Origin: Alcanivoracaceae bacterium
GTDB lineage: Bacteria > Pseudomonadota > Gammaproteobacteria > Pseudomonadales > Alcanivoracaceae
Assembly (NCBI GenBank): GCA_029212745.1
Contig: JARGOL010000001.1
Coordinates: 1-64,000, forward strand
Direction of reading: 5' to 3'
DNA: 64,000 bases
The notes below the pieces were generated by a model. That model worked only from the letters and a program-made list of their open reading frames with translations, was not told where the DNA came from and made no database searches. The position numbers and the translations under genes are program-made. Shown in pieces: positions 8,176 through 17,465 of this stretch; the first letter of the stretch is position 1, and each line of letters opens with the position of its first letter.

Positions 8176-9051
8176 TCAGCCTTCCCGCAACGCCGACAGC
8201 CACTCCTGCGTCGGCGCGTACCACCAGCTGCCTGATACCGGTCGGGTGTAATCCAGCAAGCGGTCGGTGATGCCGTCCCCGGTCATGCCATACATGCGCC
8301 GCATCAGGTAATCGAAACGCGACAGGTCGCAGCTGAAGGCGAGAAAATACAGGCCATGCTCACTGGTGCTGCCGTAGGGCACACTGCGCCGCCAGATTTT
8401 CTGTGGCACACCATCGTGATCAACGTCAGTGCGCCCCACATGGGCATCGGCAGGCATGTCATCGGCACTGAATTCCACTGCGTCCTTCTTGGTCCTGCCA
8501 ATCACCCGCTCCTGCTCCGTTTCTGCCAGGGCATTGAAGGCATCCAGCTGGTGCACCCACTTCTGCGACAACACAAAGCTGCCTCCCGCGCCGGGCTGTG
8601 ACGGCGGCACCAGGGCTGCCTGGTGCGCCTTTTCGCCCTGCGGATTGCCAATGCCATCGACAAAACCGGTCAGGTCACGCATGTCGTGATAGACAAACCC
8701 GTTCACTTCCAGCTGCAACGAAAACGCGGCACCCAGGCTGCCAGCCACAGCGCGACTGGCATCAAACAGATTGCCCCGGTCACTGTCCTGCAACCACACA
8801 AACAGGTCACCCTGGGTGGATGGCGCCTTGTCGTCGAGGGAAAACGGCGGAAACGAAAAGGCATCATCGAGTTCTCGCCACAGCGTCGGCCCGAGCGCAG
8901 TTACACGAACGGTGGTACCCAACGCCAGATCGGCCAGCCTGGCCAGTGCAGCGCGAGCGTCCGACTCGACGGCCGATTCGTTGCGCGTGAATTCGAGAAA
9001 GACATGGTGCTGGTGAGAACGGTCAAAAATACCCTGCTGGAAATGCGACAC
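8176..9051 (-). CDS. Dyp-type peroxidase (YfeX-like)
   Basis: A 291-residue heme peroxidase of the DyP family. The GxxDG signature is present as TGFVDGIGNP near residue 135, giving the distal aspartate. DAHVGRTD near residue 200 supplies the likely proximal heme histidine, and the C-terminus GLYFLAFSCDLSRFDYLMRRM is typical. No Tat or Sec leader is seen, so it is probably cytoplasmic, like YfeX. It oxidises dyes or porphyrins with peroxide; the physiological substrate is unknown. The start is a GTG with GGGGGT upstream. The stop directly abuts the slt stop (TGATCA). No encapsulin gene is nearby. Confidence 0.88.
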   Translation of the reverse strand: MSHFQQGIFDRSHQHHVFLEFTRNESAVESDARAALARLADLALGTTVRVTALGPTLWRELDDAFSFPPFSLDDKAPSTQGDLFVWLQDSDRGNLFDASRAVAGSLGAAFSLQLEVNGFVYHDMRDLTGFVDGIGNPQGEKAHQAALVPPSQPGAGGSFVLSQKWVHQLDAFNALAETEQERVIGRTKKDAVEFSADDMPADAHVGRTDVDHDGVPQKIWRRSVPYGSTSEHGLYFLAFSCDLSRFDYLMRRMYGMTGDGITDRLLDYTRPVSGSWWYAPTQEWLSALREG

Positions 9052-9139
9052 TGGTTACCCCCGTAAGTGGTCGGCGCAAAATTACCATCCCACCAGGGCG
9101 TACGCCAGAATCAACGCGAGAGGTCGGCAACAGACGCCG

Positions 9140-10156
9140 TCAGCTATCGCCGAGCTTCAGGCAGATCTTGCCGAAGTGAGCACCGGACTGCATCAACGCC
9201 AATGCCTCAGCCACATCCGCCATCGGCAACACATGGGACACGGGCACCGACAGGTCCCGTCCATCAAGGGCGCGGTACATGGCACGCTGATGATCTGCAT
9301 GCCCCACGGTAATGCCCTTGACCGTGGCATTGAGCGCCATGATGCGTGCGGTCGGCACGGTACTGGCGATGCCGGTGAGCACGCCAATCATGGATACATG
9401 CCCGCCAATGGCCAGGGCATTGAGCGACTCTGCCAGGGTGCCGGCACCACCCACCTCAACCACCATGTCCACGCCCTCACCCCCTGTGGCCCTGCGTACG
9501 GCGCGCCCCCACTCTGGCTGGGTGCGGTAATTGAACAACTCGTCTGCGCCCAGGGCCGCCAGCTGTTCCAGTTTTTCATCACTGGAGGAGGTGACGTAGG
9601 TGCGCGCGCCCAGCAGGCGGGCAAACACCAGGGCCCAGTGACTGACGCCGCCGGACCCCTGGATCAGGACACGCTGGCCCGGCTGCACCTTGCCTTCCAC
9701 CACCAGCGCACGCCAGGCCGTCAACGCCGCACACGGCAGTGTCGATGCCTGCTGGATGCTCATGCCCTCCGGCGCCCGCAAAAGCGCATCCGCTGTCACG
9801 ACCTGCTGCTGGCGTAACACGCCGGAACAGGTTTCGCCGGTGACACGCTGCAACCTTTCCAGCGTTGGCCGGCCAGCCTGCCAGTCAGGAAAAAAGCGGC
9901 TGGTGACCACGTCGCCAGGGGTCAGGCCGGTGACGTCCGCAGCCACCGCCTCCACCACGCCAGCACCGTCAGACAGGGGCACTTGCGGTAAAGGCATGCG
10001 CGGATTGGCCATGCCCATGACAGCGGCGAGATCGTGGTAGTTCAGGGAGGCCGCCTGCCAGCGCACCCGCACTTCTCCGGGGCCCGGCTCGACCACGGCA
10101 TCGTCAACAACGCGCAGACCGTCGAGCCCGAACGATTCCAGTATCACTTTCTTCAT
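9140..10156 (-). CDS. Zinc-independent medium-chain alcohol dehydrogenase/quinone oxidoreductase-like protein
   Basis: About 338 residues of the MDR superfamily. The N-terminal GroES-like domain has SLNYHDLAAVMG where zinc ADHs place the catalytic cysteine, and the four-cysteine structural zinc lobe is absent, so it is probably zinc-free. The Rossmann part contains VLIQGSGGVSHWAL near residue 160 and an NADPH-type fold. Such enzymes act on enones, quinones or aldehydes; the substrate cannot be told. GGGAGGG just upstream of the ATG at 10156 fixes the start, although the frame is open nine codons further. It is divergent from plsB. Confidence 0.8.
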   Translation of the reverse strand: MKKVILESFGLDGLRVVDDAVVEPGPGEVRVRWQAASLNYHDLAAVMGMANPRMPLPQVPLSDGAGVVEAVAADVTGLTPGDVVTSRFFPDWQAGRPTLERLQRVTGETCSGVLRQQQVVTADALLRAPEGMSIQQASTLPCAALTAWRALVVEGKVQPGQRVLIQGSGGVSHWALVFARLLGARTYVTSSSDEKLEQLAALGADELFNYRTQPEWGRAVRRATGGEGVDMVVEVGGAGTLAESLNALAIGGHVSMIGVLTGIASTVPTARIMALNATVKGITVGHADHQRAMYRALDGRDLSVPVSHVLPMADVAEALALMQSGAHFGKICLKLGDS

Positions 10157-10259
10157 AAACCCTCCCGACTGGTGGAAGACCATACTGTCCGACCGCGGAC
10201 AACGGAACCGTGCGGGCCGGATCCAGCCGTTCTGTTTACATCCTGTAATAACCCGTTCT

Positions 10260-10287
10260 ATGACAGATGGCGCCCATTGTTTACAAT
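10260..10287 (+). promoter_or_regulatory. Predicted sigma-70 promoter of plsB
   Basis: ATGACA at 10260-10265 (five of six to the -35 consensus) is followed by a 16-base spacer and TACAAT at 10282-10287 (five of six to the -10). Transcription would begin about 32 bases before the plsB ATG, leaving room for its CTGGAGG ribosome binding site. Confidence 0.55.
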
Positions 10288-10325
10288 TTCACTGGAATTC
10301 GACGCTGTTTTACCCTGGAGGCTTC

Positions 10326-12851
10326 ATGAGTCCGTGGCTTGGACTGGACCGCTTGTTCTACTTTCTGGCCCGTTGGGTGCTGCGCAGCCTGACCAAGGCC
10401 AACTGCCTGCCGGAGAGCCTGGAAGAACTGGGCGTGGACACCGACAAGCCGGTGGTTTTCGTGTTCCGGGACGCGTCCGTGGCCAACCTGCTGGTCACCG
10501 AGAAAGAGAGCCTTCGCCTCGGCCTGGGCTCCCCCCTTGCCGCCCTGTCGCTGGGCGACAACCAGCTTCGCCACGCCTCCTTTCACCTCTATCGCCGCCG
10601 GGCACTGGTGGGCCGGGAGCGACTGAGTACCAATCCGGCCCGGCTGCTGAAACTGGTTGAAGCGCTGGAAAACGATCCTGCCATGGATGTCCAGCTGCTG
10701 CCGGTATCGGTGTTCTGGGGCCGCTCGCCGGACAAGGAAAACTCCCTCTGGCGCATCATGTTCTCCGACAACTGGTCGCCCCCCGGTTTCATCAAGAAAT
10801 TCTTCATGATCCTGACCCAGGGCCGACAGCTGTTCATCCAGTTCAGCTCCCCCATGTCCCTGCGCCAGCTGGTGGATGACACCGCCGACCGCGAGCGGGT
10901 GGCACGCAAGGCCCAGCGCATCCTGCGCGTTCACTTCCGGCGCCAGCACGAAGCGGCTATTGGCCCCGACCTTTCTCACCGGCGCATTCTCTCCAATGCC
11001 ATCGTTGACAGCGTGTCGGTGCGCGAAGCCATCCAGGAAACTGCACGTGAGGAAAACACCACCGACGAAAAGATGGCCGCCCGCGCCCGCCGCTATGCGC
11101 TGGAGATTGCCGCCGATTACTCGCACACGGTGATCCGCTTTCTGGAAGTGGTGCTGAACTGGGTCTGGAACCGGCTGTATGACGGCATCCGGCTGTACAA
11201 CATGGACAAGCTGCGCCAGGTCGCCCATGACCACGAAGTGATCTATGTGCCCTGTCACCGCAGCCATATCGATTACCTGCTGCTGTCATTCGTGGTCTAC
11301 CGGAACAACCTGGTACCGCCGCATATCGCTGCCGGGATCAACCTGAACCTGCCCGTCGTCGGCACCATACTGCGCCGCGGCGGTGCCTTTTTCATGCGCC
11401 GCTCCTTCAAGGGCAACCGCCTTTATGCGTCGGTATTCAATGAGTACATGCACACCATCCTGTCGCGCGGCTTTTCCATCGAGTATTTCGTCGAGGGCGG
11501 CCGCAGTCGCTCGGGCCGCATGCTGTCACCCAAGACCGGCATGCTCGCCATGACACTGCGAAGCTACCTGCGTGACGCCCGCAAGCCCCTGGCATTCGTG
11601 CCAGTCTACGTGGGCTATGAAAAAGTCCTTGAGGGGCGTTCCTACATCGGCGAGATGCACGGCAAGGAAAAGAGCAAGGAAAGTGTATTCGGACTGATTC
11701 GCTCATCTTTCTCCTTCCTGCGCAGCAACTTCGGCGAAGTGCATGTCAACTTCGGCGACCCGATCCTGCTGTCGGATTTCCTCGACGCGCGTGCCGGAGA
11801 CTGGCGCAAGGACAGTGAGCGCAACGCCGACGAACTGCCCTGGTTCAAGGACTCGGTCAACGAACTGGGCCAGGAAATCGTCACCCGCATCAACGCCGCT
11901 GCTGTGGTCAACCCGGTAAACCTGCTCAGCCTGGCGGTGCTGGCCACCCCCAAACACGCCATGGATGAGGAACAGCTGCGCCAGCAGCTGGACCTGTATG
12001 CGGCGTTGCTCGAGACGGCGCCCTACAGCAAGGCCATGGACGTGGCAGAAACCCGTCCCGACGCCATTATCAATTACGGACTGGAGAACGATTTCATCCG
12101 GCGGGTGCCGCACAGCCTCGGCGACCTGATCAGCACCGATCCGGTGACTGCGCTGCAGATGGCCTATGTGCGCAACAACACGCTGCACCTGTTCATACTG
12201 CCGGGCCTGATCAGCGCCCTGTTCCGGCATGGACGCAGCATGGAGCGTCCACAGCTCAACAAGCTGGTGTCATTGCTGTACCCGTTCTTCCGCACGGAAT
12301 ACTTCCTTCACTGGCGCGATGACGAGGCCCTCCAGCAGGCCATTGATCCGATTCTTGATGTGCTGATCGCCCGTGGCCTGCTGACACGCGACGGAGACCA
12401 GCTGATGGCGCCGCCCGTGCACAGCATGGCCGCCGACCTGCTCGACCACCTGGGCCAGACCGTACTGCAGGCGCTGGAGCGGTTCTCTCTCACCATCCGT
12501 ATCCTCGCCCAGCATGGCCAGCAACGGCTCACGGTTGCCGAACTTGAGGAGCTGGCCCACCAGACGGCCCAGCGCCTGTCCCTGCTGTACGAATTCAATT
12601 CACCGGAATTCTTCGACCGCAACGTGCTGAAGAACTTCATCACCCAGCTGCGTCACTTCGAGCTGGTCTGGAGCGCCGACAATGACACCCTCGCCTTTGA
12701 TGAGCGCTTGATGTCGCTGGACGACGAAGCCTGCCGCATCCTCAACCCGGAGGTCAGCCAGGCCATCGGCCGACTCACGCGTGTGGCGGTCACGGAAACA
12801 GAAACGGAGACGGAGGCGGGCGCCGCGGAGAAACAGGAAAGCGGCCACTGA
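10326..12851 (+). CDS. plsB: Glycerol-3-phosphate 1-O-acyltransferase PlsB
   Basis: About 841 residues, the normal length for PlsB. It acylates sn-glycerol-3-phosphate at position 1 using acyl-CoA or acyl-ACP, the first step of phospholipid synthesis at the inner membrane. Seen in order: VPCHRSHIDYLLLS with the HX4D catalytic block near residue 311, GGAFFMRRSF near 355, FVEGGRSRSGRML near 390, and a conserved PVYVGYEKVLEG block. The start at 10326 is set by CTGGAGG seven bases upstream; a longer open frame exists but lacks such a site. The acidic tail (TETETETEAG) is low complexity. It is convergent with rsmJ, eight bases away. Confidence 0.95.
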   Translation: MSPWLGLDRLFYFLARWVLRSLTKANCLPESLEELGVDTDKPVVFVFRDASVANLLVTEKESLRLGLGSPLAALSLGDNQLRHASFHLYRRRALVGRERLSTNPARLLKLVEALENDPAMDVQLLPVSVFWGRSPDKENSLWRIMFSDNWSPPGFIKKFFMILTQGRQLFIQFSSPMSLRQLVDDTADRERVARKAQRILRVHFRRQHEAAIGPDLSHRRILSNAIVDSVSVREAIQETAREENTTDEKMAARARRYALEIAADYSHTVIRFLEVVLNWVWNRLYDGIRLYNMDKLRQVAHDHEVIYVPCHRSHIDYLLLSFVVYRNNLVPPHIAAGINLNLPVVGTILRRGGAFFMRRSFKGNRLYASVFNEYMHTILSRGFSIEYFVEGGRSRSGRMLSPKTGMLAMTLRSYLRDARKPLAFVPVYVGYEKVLEGRSYIGEMHGKEKSKESVFGLIRSSFSFLRSNFGEVHVNFGDPILLSDFLDARAGDWRKDSERNADELPWFKDSVNELGQEIVTRINAAAVVNPVNLLSLAVLATPKHAMDEEQLRQQLDLYAALLETAPYSKAMDVAETRPDAIINYGLENDFIRRVPHSLGDLISTDPVTALQMAYVRNNTLHLFILPGLISALFRHGRSMERPQLNKLVSLLYPFFRTEYFLHWRDDEALQQAIDPILDVLIARGLLTRDGDQLMAPPVHSMAADLLDHLGQTVLQALERFSLTIRILAQHGQQRLTVAELEELAHQTAQRLSLLYEFNSPEFFDRNVLKNFITQLRHFELVWSADNDTLAFDERLMSLDDEACRILNPEVSQAIGRLTRVAVTETETETEAGAAEKQESGH

Positions 12852-12859
12852 CGTCCGTT

Positions 12860-13597
12860 TCAGGGCAGGTAAACGTCGAACCGGACAGCCTTGCCGGCGA
12901 CACTGTGGTTGGGGGCCTGCCCTGCCAATGCCGGCGCTTTCGCCGGTCGCTTGACCACTACCCGCTTGCGCGCACGGGCGCGGGCCGCATCCAGCAGCGC
13001 CAACTCGTCGCTCTCGGGTTCGTGTGCCAGCAGCAACTGCAACAGCTGCAGGTCCTTCTTCACGGCTGCCGCCTTGCTGCGGCCGGGGAACATGGGGTCC
13101 AGGTAGACAACCGCGGCGCTGTCACCCGCATCCAGCAAGGCCAGCGCATCACCTTCGACCAGGGACAGCCGGGCCGCCAGCTCCGGTTGCTGCACGCCGA
13201 GACGCGCCAGGGCATCGCGCAACAGGGCCGCCAATACCGGGGAACGCTCCACCATCTGCACCCGATAGCCGGCACGGGCCATCACCAGCGCATCGCGGCC
13301 CAGCCCGGCGGTGGCATCCAGCACAGTGGCACCGGACGTGGGCATGCCCCCGAGCGCTTTCACCAGACGTTCATGACGCACCCGTTCATGTGCCAGGCGC
13401 CAACCCAGTGCGCCAGCATCAAACGTCAGGGACAGGGGCAACCAGTCACTGTCCAGGTTGCGCAGGGACAGGGCGCCGTCCACCCGACATAACAGCAACG
13501 TGCAGCCAGCCCGCCGCGCGGCGGCCTCGTCTGCCACCGCCAGTGCCCCACTGACGCCGCAGCCGGGCAAGGCCGCTACGCGGACAGGGTCAGCCAC
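12860..13597 (-). CDS. rsmJ: 16S rRNA (guanine(1516)-N(2))-methyltransferase RsmJ
   Basis: About 245 residues if it starts at the GTG at 13597, close to the E. coli length. VLDATAGLGRDALVMARAGY is the RsmJ SAM loop, VVYLDPMFPGRSK is the DPMFP catalytic motif, and RVVVKRPAKAP lies near the end. It methylates G1516 of 16S rRNA. No ATG is available in the frame; the GTG lies 22 bases inside the 3' end of uppP, so the two are probably co-transcribed. The exact start is the uncertain part. Confidence 0.88.
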   Translation of the reverse strand: MADPVRVAALPGCGVSGALAVADEAAARRAGCTLLLCRVDGALSLRNLDSDWLPLSLTFDAGALGWRLAHERVRHERLVKALGGMPTSGATVLDATAGLGRDALVMARAGYRVQMVERSPVLAALLRDALARLGVQQPELAARLSLVEGDALALLDAGDSAAVVYLDPMFPGRSKAAAVKKDLQLLQLLLAHEPESDELALLDAARARARKRVVVKRPAKAPALAGQAPNHSVAGKAVRFDVYLP

Positions 13598-14379
13598 AGC
13601 AGCACAGCACCGAGCATCAGGCGGTAGGCAACCCAGGGCCACATGCCCAGGCGCTCCAGCACGCGCAGGAACACCACAATGGTCAGGTAAGCGGTGAGCG
13701 CCGCAGTGACAAACCCGACGGCCAGTTGTGACCACGGCACCGGCTCGGCCTGCGCCACCAGGTCCGACAGCTTGAGCGTCGCCGCCCCGAGGATCACCGG
13801 GATCGATAACAGGAAGGAAAAACGGGCTGCGGCTTCACGCTGATAGCCCATCAGCAACGCCGCCGTCATGGTGATGCCGCTGCGGGAGGTGCCCGGAATC
13901 AACGCCAGGGCCTGGGCAAAACCGACCACCAGGGCATCACGCAGCCCCAGCTGCGCCAGCGGCAACCGACGTTTTCCAGCCACATCAGCCACGCCCAGCA
14001 GCACGCCAAATACCAGCGTGGTGACGACAATGACCATGGTGCTGCGCAGCTGCGTTTCGATGCTGTCCTTGAACAGGAACCCGGCCAATACTGCGGGGAT
14101 GGTTGCCAACACCACCAGCACGGCCAGGCCAGCCTGCTCGTTGAGGCGGCGCTGGAGTAGTGCACGGACGGAACCGGACGCCATGGCACCGACATCACGC
14201 CGGTAATAGGCAACCACCGCACTGAGCGTGCCCAGGTGCACGGCCACGTCAAAGGCCAGGCCCTGGTCCGGCCAGCCCAGTACCTGCGACGGCAGGATCA
14301 GGTGTGCGGAACTGGAGATGGGCAGGAACTCGGTGATCCCCTGCACCAGCGCCAGCCAGAATGCCTGCACACTATCCAT
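13576..14379 (-). CDS. uppP: Undecaprenyl-diphosphatase UppP (BacA)
   Basis: A 267-residue integral membrane protein with about eight hydrophobic segments. It dephosphorylates undecaprenyl diphosphate to recycle the carrier for peptidoglycan and other envelope polymers, and its excess gives bacitracin resistance. The two family motifs are clear: GITEFLPISSSAHL near residue 18 and IPGTSRSGITMTAA near residue 170. The ATG at 14379 shares bases with the stop of the upstream thioesterase gene (TGATG), a coupled start; a GTG lies two codons further up. Confidence 0.93.
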   Translation of the reverse strand: MDSVQAFWLALVQGITEFLPISSSAHLILPSQVLGWPDQGLAFDVAVHLGTLSAVVAYYRRDVGAMASGSVRALLQRRLNEQAGLAVLVVLATIPAVLAGFLFKDSIETQLRSTMVIVVTTLVFGVLLGVADVAGKRRLPLAQLGLRDALVVGFAQALALIPGTSRSGITMTAALLMGYQREAAARFSFLLSIPVILGAATLKLSDLVAQAEPVPWSQLAVGFVTAALTAYLTIVVFLRVLERLGMWPWVAYRLMLGAVLLWLTLSA

Positions 14380-14819
14380 CAGCACGCCTCATCGGCGGTG
14401 ACGGCGTAGCCGCTGACAAATTCAGGCGGCATGCGCTTGGGGCGGCCGCTGTCCAGCGCCACGCAGACCCAGCGCGTGCGGCCGCGCAGCAGCGTCGCCT
14501 GGTCGCTGACACGGACGATCTGGTAGCGCCGGACAATACTCAGGCGCTGGTCGTTTTCCACGATCCAGGTGCCAATCTGCAACTCATCACCGGCAAAGGC
14601 CGCGGCCAGGTATTCCAGTTCGGTGTGACGGGCCACCATGCCCCGGTTAAGCGTCTGGTAAACGTCCCACCCCAGGCCCAGTGCCTCTGTGTGCGCCCAG
14701 GCAATACGCTCCAGCCAGCGCAGGTATTCGCAGTTGTTGGCATGCCCCATGACATCAATGGCCTCGTCCGGCACGGTCATGGTCAGCACATATGGCTCGG
14801 GCAAGTCCCAGGCTGTCAT
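14379..14819 (-). CDS. Acyl-CoA thioesterase, hotdog fold (4-hydroxybenzoyl-CoA thioesterase type)
   Basis: A 146-residue hotdog-fold protein. VPDEAIDVMGHANNCEYLRWLERIAW contains the conserved D-x-x-GH-x-NN-x-x-Y-x-x-(W/F)-E pattern of YbgC/FadM-like thioesterases, with the Asp as catalytic residue. These cytoplasmic enzymes hydrolyse acyl-CoA esters; the chain specificity is not readable. It overlaps tsaB upstream by four bases and uppP downstream by one, forming part of a compact yoaA-tsaB-thioesterase-uppP-rsmJ transcript. Confidence 0.82.
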   Translation of the reverse strand: MTAWDLPEPYVLTMTVPDEAIDVMGHANNCEYLRWLERIAWAHTEALGLGWDVYQTLNRGMVARHTELEYLAAAFAGDELQIGTWIVENDQRLSIVRRYQIVRVSDQATLLRGRTRWVCVALDSGRPKRMPPEFVSGYAVTADEAC

Positions 14820-15481
14820 CGCACGGCTCCCTGAATCACCTTGTCTCTGAGATACACCGGTTGGGCATCGCGAGCGGCCATTGTTTCACCGCTGAGCCAC
14901 TTGTGCCGCGCCAGGCGCGCCACAGTACCTGCACGGGGCGCCACCCCCGCAATCCAGCGATCGGCCGGCAGGCGGCCACTCAGGGCCTCGTAATGCTGCC
15001 CGTCCCCGGCGGCCATGACGCCCTCGGGCACGCCAACCTCGCCCGGGTCGTACAGGCCGTCCGCGGACAGGCAGGTCAGCTGGTCGTCGGCGGCAACCCG
15101 GTAGACCGCGCTGTAAACCTGCTGCATGCGTGCATCCAGCGCCACCAGCCAGTCACCCTCACCGGCGCTGTCTGCGGCGGCCAGGGCCACACTGGCCAGC
15201 GTCGATACACCCACCACCGGCAGCGACGCAGAAAACGCCAACCCCTGTACCACCGAAGCGGCAATGCGTACCCCGGTGAACGCCCCCGGCCCCTGCCCGA
15301 AAGCCAGCGCATCCAGTTGCGTCAATGACAGGCCGGCGTTGGCGAGCAGTTCATCCACCATGGGTAACACACGCGCTGTCTGCTCGCGTGGGCGGTGCTC
15401 GAAACGCTCAACCAGTTCGCCGTCCTGCAACACGGCCACCGAGCAATACTCGGTGGCCGTTTCCAGGGCCAGAATTTTCAT
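14816..15481 (-). CDS. tsaB: tRNA threonylcarbamoyladenosine biosynthesis protein TsaB
   Basis: A 221-residue ASKHA-fold protein starting MKILALETATEYCSVAV, the usual TsaB opening. FGQGPGAFTGVRIAASVVQGLAF near residue 65 is the second family block. TsaB is the non-catalytic partner of TsaD and TsaE in making t6A37 on ANN-decoding tRNAs. It starts four bases inside the helicase gene. The pairing of yoaA and tsaB is also found in E. coli, which supports both calls. Confidence 0.93.
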   Translation of the reverse strand: MKILALETATEYCSVAVLQDGELVERFEHRPREQTARVLPMVDELLANAGLSLTQLDALAFGQGPGAFTGVRIAASVVQGLAFSASLPVVGVSTLASVALAAADSAGEGDWLVALDARMQQVYSAVYRVAADDQLTCLSADGLYDPGEVGVPEGVMAAGDGQHYEALSGRLPADRWIAGVAPRAGTVARLARHKWLSGETMAARDAQPVYLRDKVIQGAVR

Positions 15482-17433
15482 GCGCTTGCTCCCCCGGCAA
15501 TCGGTTTCAGTTCCCCGGATGCCAGCAGGCGGTAGAACCGCTCCACCACGTCCAGCTGCCGGGTACGGGTCATGCCCGGCAAGCTGCGCAGGAACGTCTT
15601 GCCGTAACTTTTCTCCACCAGCCGCGGATCGGCCAGCACCAGCACACCATAATCGTTGATGTCACGGACCAGGCGGCCAGCGCCCTGACGCAATGCCAGC
15701 ACGGCCTGCGGCAACTGGAAATCCCGGAACGGATTGCCCCCCTGCTCGCGGATATGATCAATGCGCGCCGACGCCACCGGATCCCCCGGCGAGGCAAACG
15801 GCAGCTTGTCGATTATGACACAGCTGAGCGCTTCACCCCGGACGTCTATGCCCTCCCAGAAACTGGACGTGCCGAGCAGGACACCGTTGCCACTGTCACG
15901 AAAATCTTCCAGCAGCTGCCGGCGGCCTGCCTCACCCTGCACGAACAATGGGAAATCAAGCCGGTCACGCAGCAGTTGTGCGGCTTCTCGCAGGGCACGG
16001 TGGCTGGTGAACAGGAAGAAAGTGCGCCCGCCCGCAGCGCGAATCACCGGCACCATGGCGTCGACAAGCTGCGCGGTGTAACCGGGGCTGCCCGGCACGG
16101 GCAGGTTCTCGGGCACATACAGCACCGCCTGGCGACGAAAATCGAACGGACTGTGCAACAGCTCGGTGCGTGCTTCCTGCAGACCGAGCCGGTCCAGGAA
16201 GTGACTGAAATCCCCGCCCACGGACAGCGTTGCCGAGGTGAACACCCAGCTGCACTTGTGACGCGCGCGGTGCTGGCCAAAGGCCTCGGCCACGGACAGC
16301 GGCGTCCCATGCAGCACAAACGCCCGGCGAAATGTTTCAAACCAGTACACCAGATTGTCGTCGGCGAGGGCCTGGAAATCCGCCAGCACCAGTGATTGCT
16401 CACGGGCGCGGCGGGCACAGGCATCCATACCGCGACTGGCATTGGCGTGCGGTTCCAGGGACTGCTCCAGATCCGCCAGTACATCGGCGAGCGCCTCCAC
16501 GGCATCGCGCACAGCCGGCGTACTCATGGGCTCGCGCCAGCCCTCCTTGCGTCCTTCCTCGCCCAGTGCGATGCGCAGGTCGGCCACCGCACGATCAAGC
16601 CGGGTGGTGAGGTCCGACAGGTGACTGACATCGGCGGCCACCTGGGCACTTTCCGACAGCACATCACGCCCCAGTTCAGACAACTGCCGTGAGCTCAGGG
16701 TGCGACCGAAGAACGTGGCAGCCACATCGGGCAGCTGATGCGCCTCATCAAAGATCACCGCGTTGGCGGACGGCAGCAGGTCGCTGACGCCCTCTCCCTT
16801 GAGGGCGGCGTCGGCAAAAAACAGGTGGTGATTCACCACCACCAGGTCAGCCTCCTGGGCGGACTGGCGCGCGCGCATCACCGGGCATTCGGAATAGGAC
16901 GGGCAGTCCTGCCCCAGGCAATTGTCTGCCGTGCTGGTCACCCAGGGCCAGACCGGCGCATCCTCCGGCAGTTCGCGCAGCTCGGCAATATCCCCGGTGT
17001 GCGTGCGCTGCGCCCAGTGCCGTACCACCTGCATCTGTCCGGCCGTCTCCCGTGTCAGGAAACGCGCCTCTTCCAGGTGCAACTGCAGCCGGTAGGGGCA
17101 CAGGTAATTGGCACGCCCCTTGAGCAGGGCCACGCGTCGCTGGATACCAAGCGCCTTCAGGGCCATGGGCAGGTCACGGAAGAACAGCTGTTCCTGCAGG
17201 CTCTTGGTACCGGTGGATACCAGGGTAACGCCATGGGCGAGCAATGCCGGCACCAGATACGCCAGGGTCTTGCCTGTGCCGGTCTCTGCTTCCACCACCA
17301 GCGCTTCACCGTCGGCTATGGCCTGCGACACCGCATTCGCCATGGTGAGCTGCGGCGCTCGAGGCATGAAGCCGTCAATATGGCGGGCAAACGGGCCGCT
17401 ATCCCCTAGAATGGTTGCTATGTCATCCAACAA
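15478..17433 (-). CDS. yoaA: ATP-dependent DNA helicase, YoaA/DinG family (XPD-like)
   Basis: About 651 residues, a superfamily 2 5'-3' helicase. EAETGTGKTLAYLVP is Walker A near residue 40, and VIFDEAHQLPDVA is the DEAH box near 235. Cysteines in YLCPYRL and NCLGQDCPSYSECP fit the Fe-S cluster of XPD-like helicases. C-terminal motifs TSSFWEGIDVRGE and RQGAGRLVRD complete the core. YoaA assists replication repair. No ATG precedes the conserved N-terminus, so a TTG at 17433 (or the next codon) with AGGAGAG upstream is the likely start. It is divergent from mobA. Confidence 0.88.
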   Translation of the reverse strand: MLDDIATILGDSGPFARHIDGFMPRAPQLTMANAVSQAIADGEALVVEAETGTGKTLAYLVPALLAHGVTLVSTGTKSLQEQLFFRDLPMALKALGIQRRVALLKGRANYLCPYRLQLHLEEARFLTRETAGQMQVVRHWAQRTHTGDIAELRELPEDAPVWPWVTSTADNCLGQDCPSYSECPVMRARQSAQEADLVVVNHHLFFADAALKGEGVSDLLPSANAVIFDEAHQLPDVAATFFGRTLSSRQLSELGRDVLSESAQVAADVSHLSDLTTRLDRAVADLRIALGEEGRKEGWREPMSTPAVRDAVEALADVLADLEQSLEPHANASRGMDACARRAREQSLVLADFQALADDNLVYWFETFRRAFVLHGTPLSVAEAFGQHRARHKCSWVFTSATLSVGGDFSHFLDRLGLQEARTELLHSPFDFRRQAVLYVPENLPVPGSPGYTAQLVDAMVPVIRAAGGRTFFLFTSHRALREAAQLLRDRLDFPLFVQGEAGRRQLLEDFRDSGNGVLLGTSSFWEGIDVRGEALSCVIIDKLPFASPGDPVASARIDHIREQGGNPFRDFQLPQAVLALRQGAGRLVRDINDYGVLVLADPRLVEKSYGKTFLRSLPGMTRTRQLDVVERFYRLLASGELKPIAGGASA

Positions 17434-17465
17434 GGCTCTCCTGTCCAACGCGCAGAGGATACCCA

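Noticed and set aside
8173-8178. TGATCA palindrome formed by the abutting stops of slt and the peroxidase gene
   Set aside because: Two stop codons meeting give this by chance; no evidence of function.
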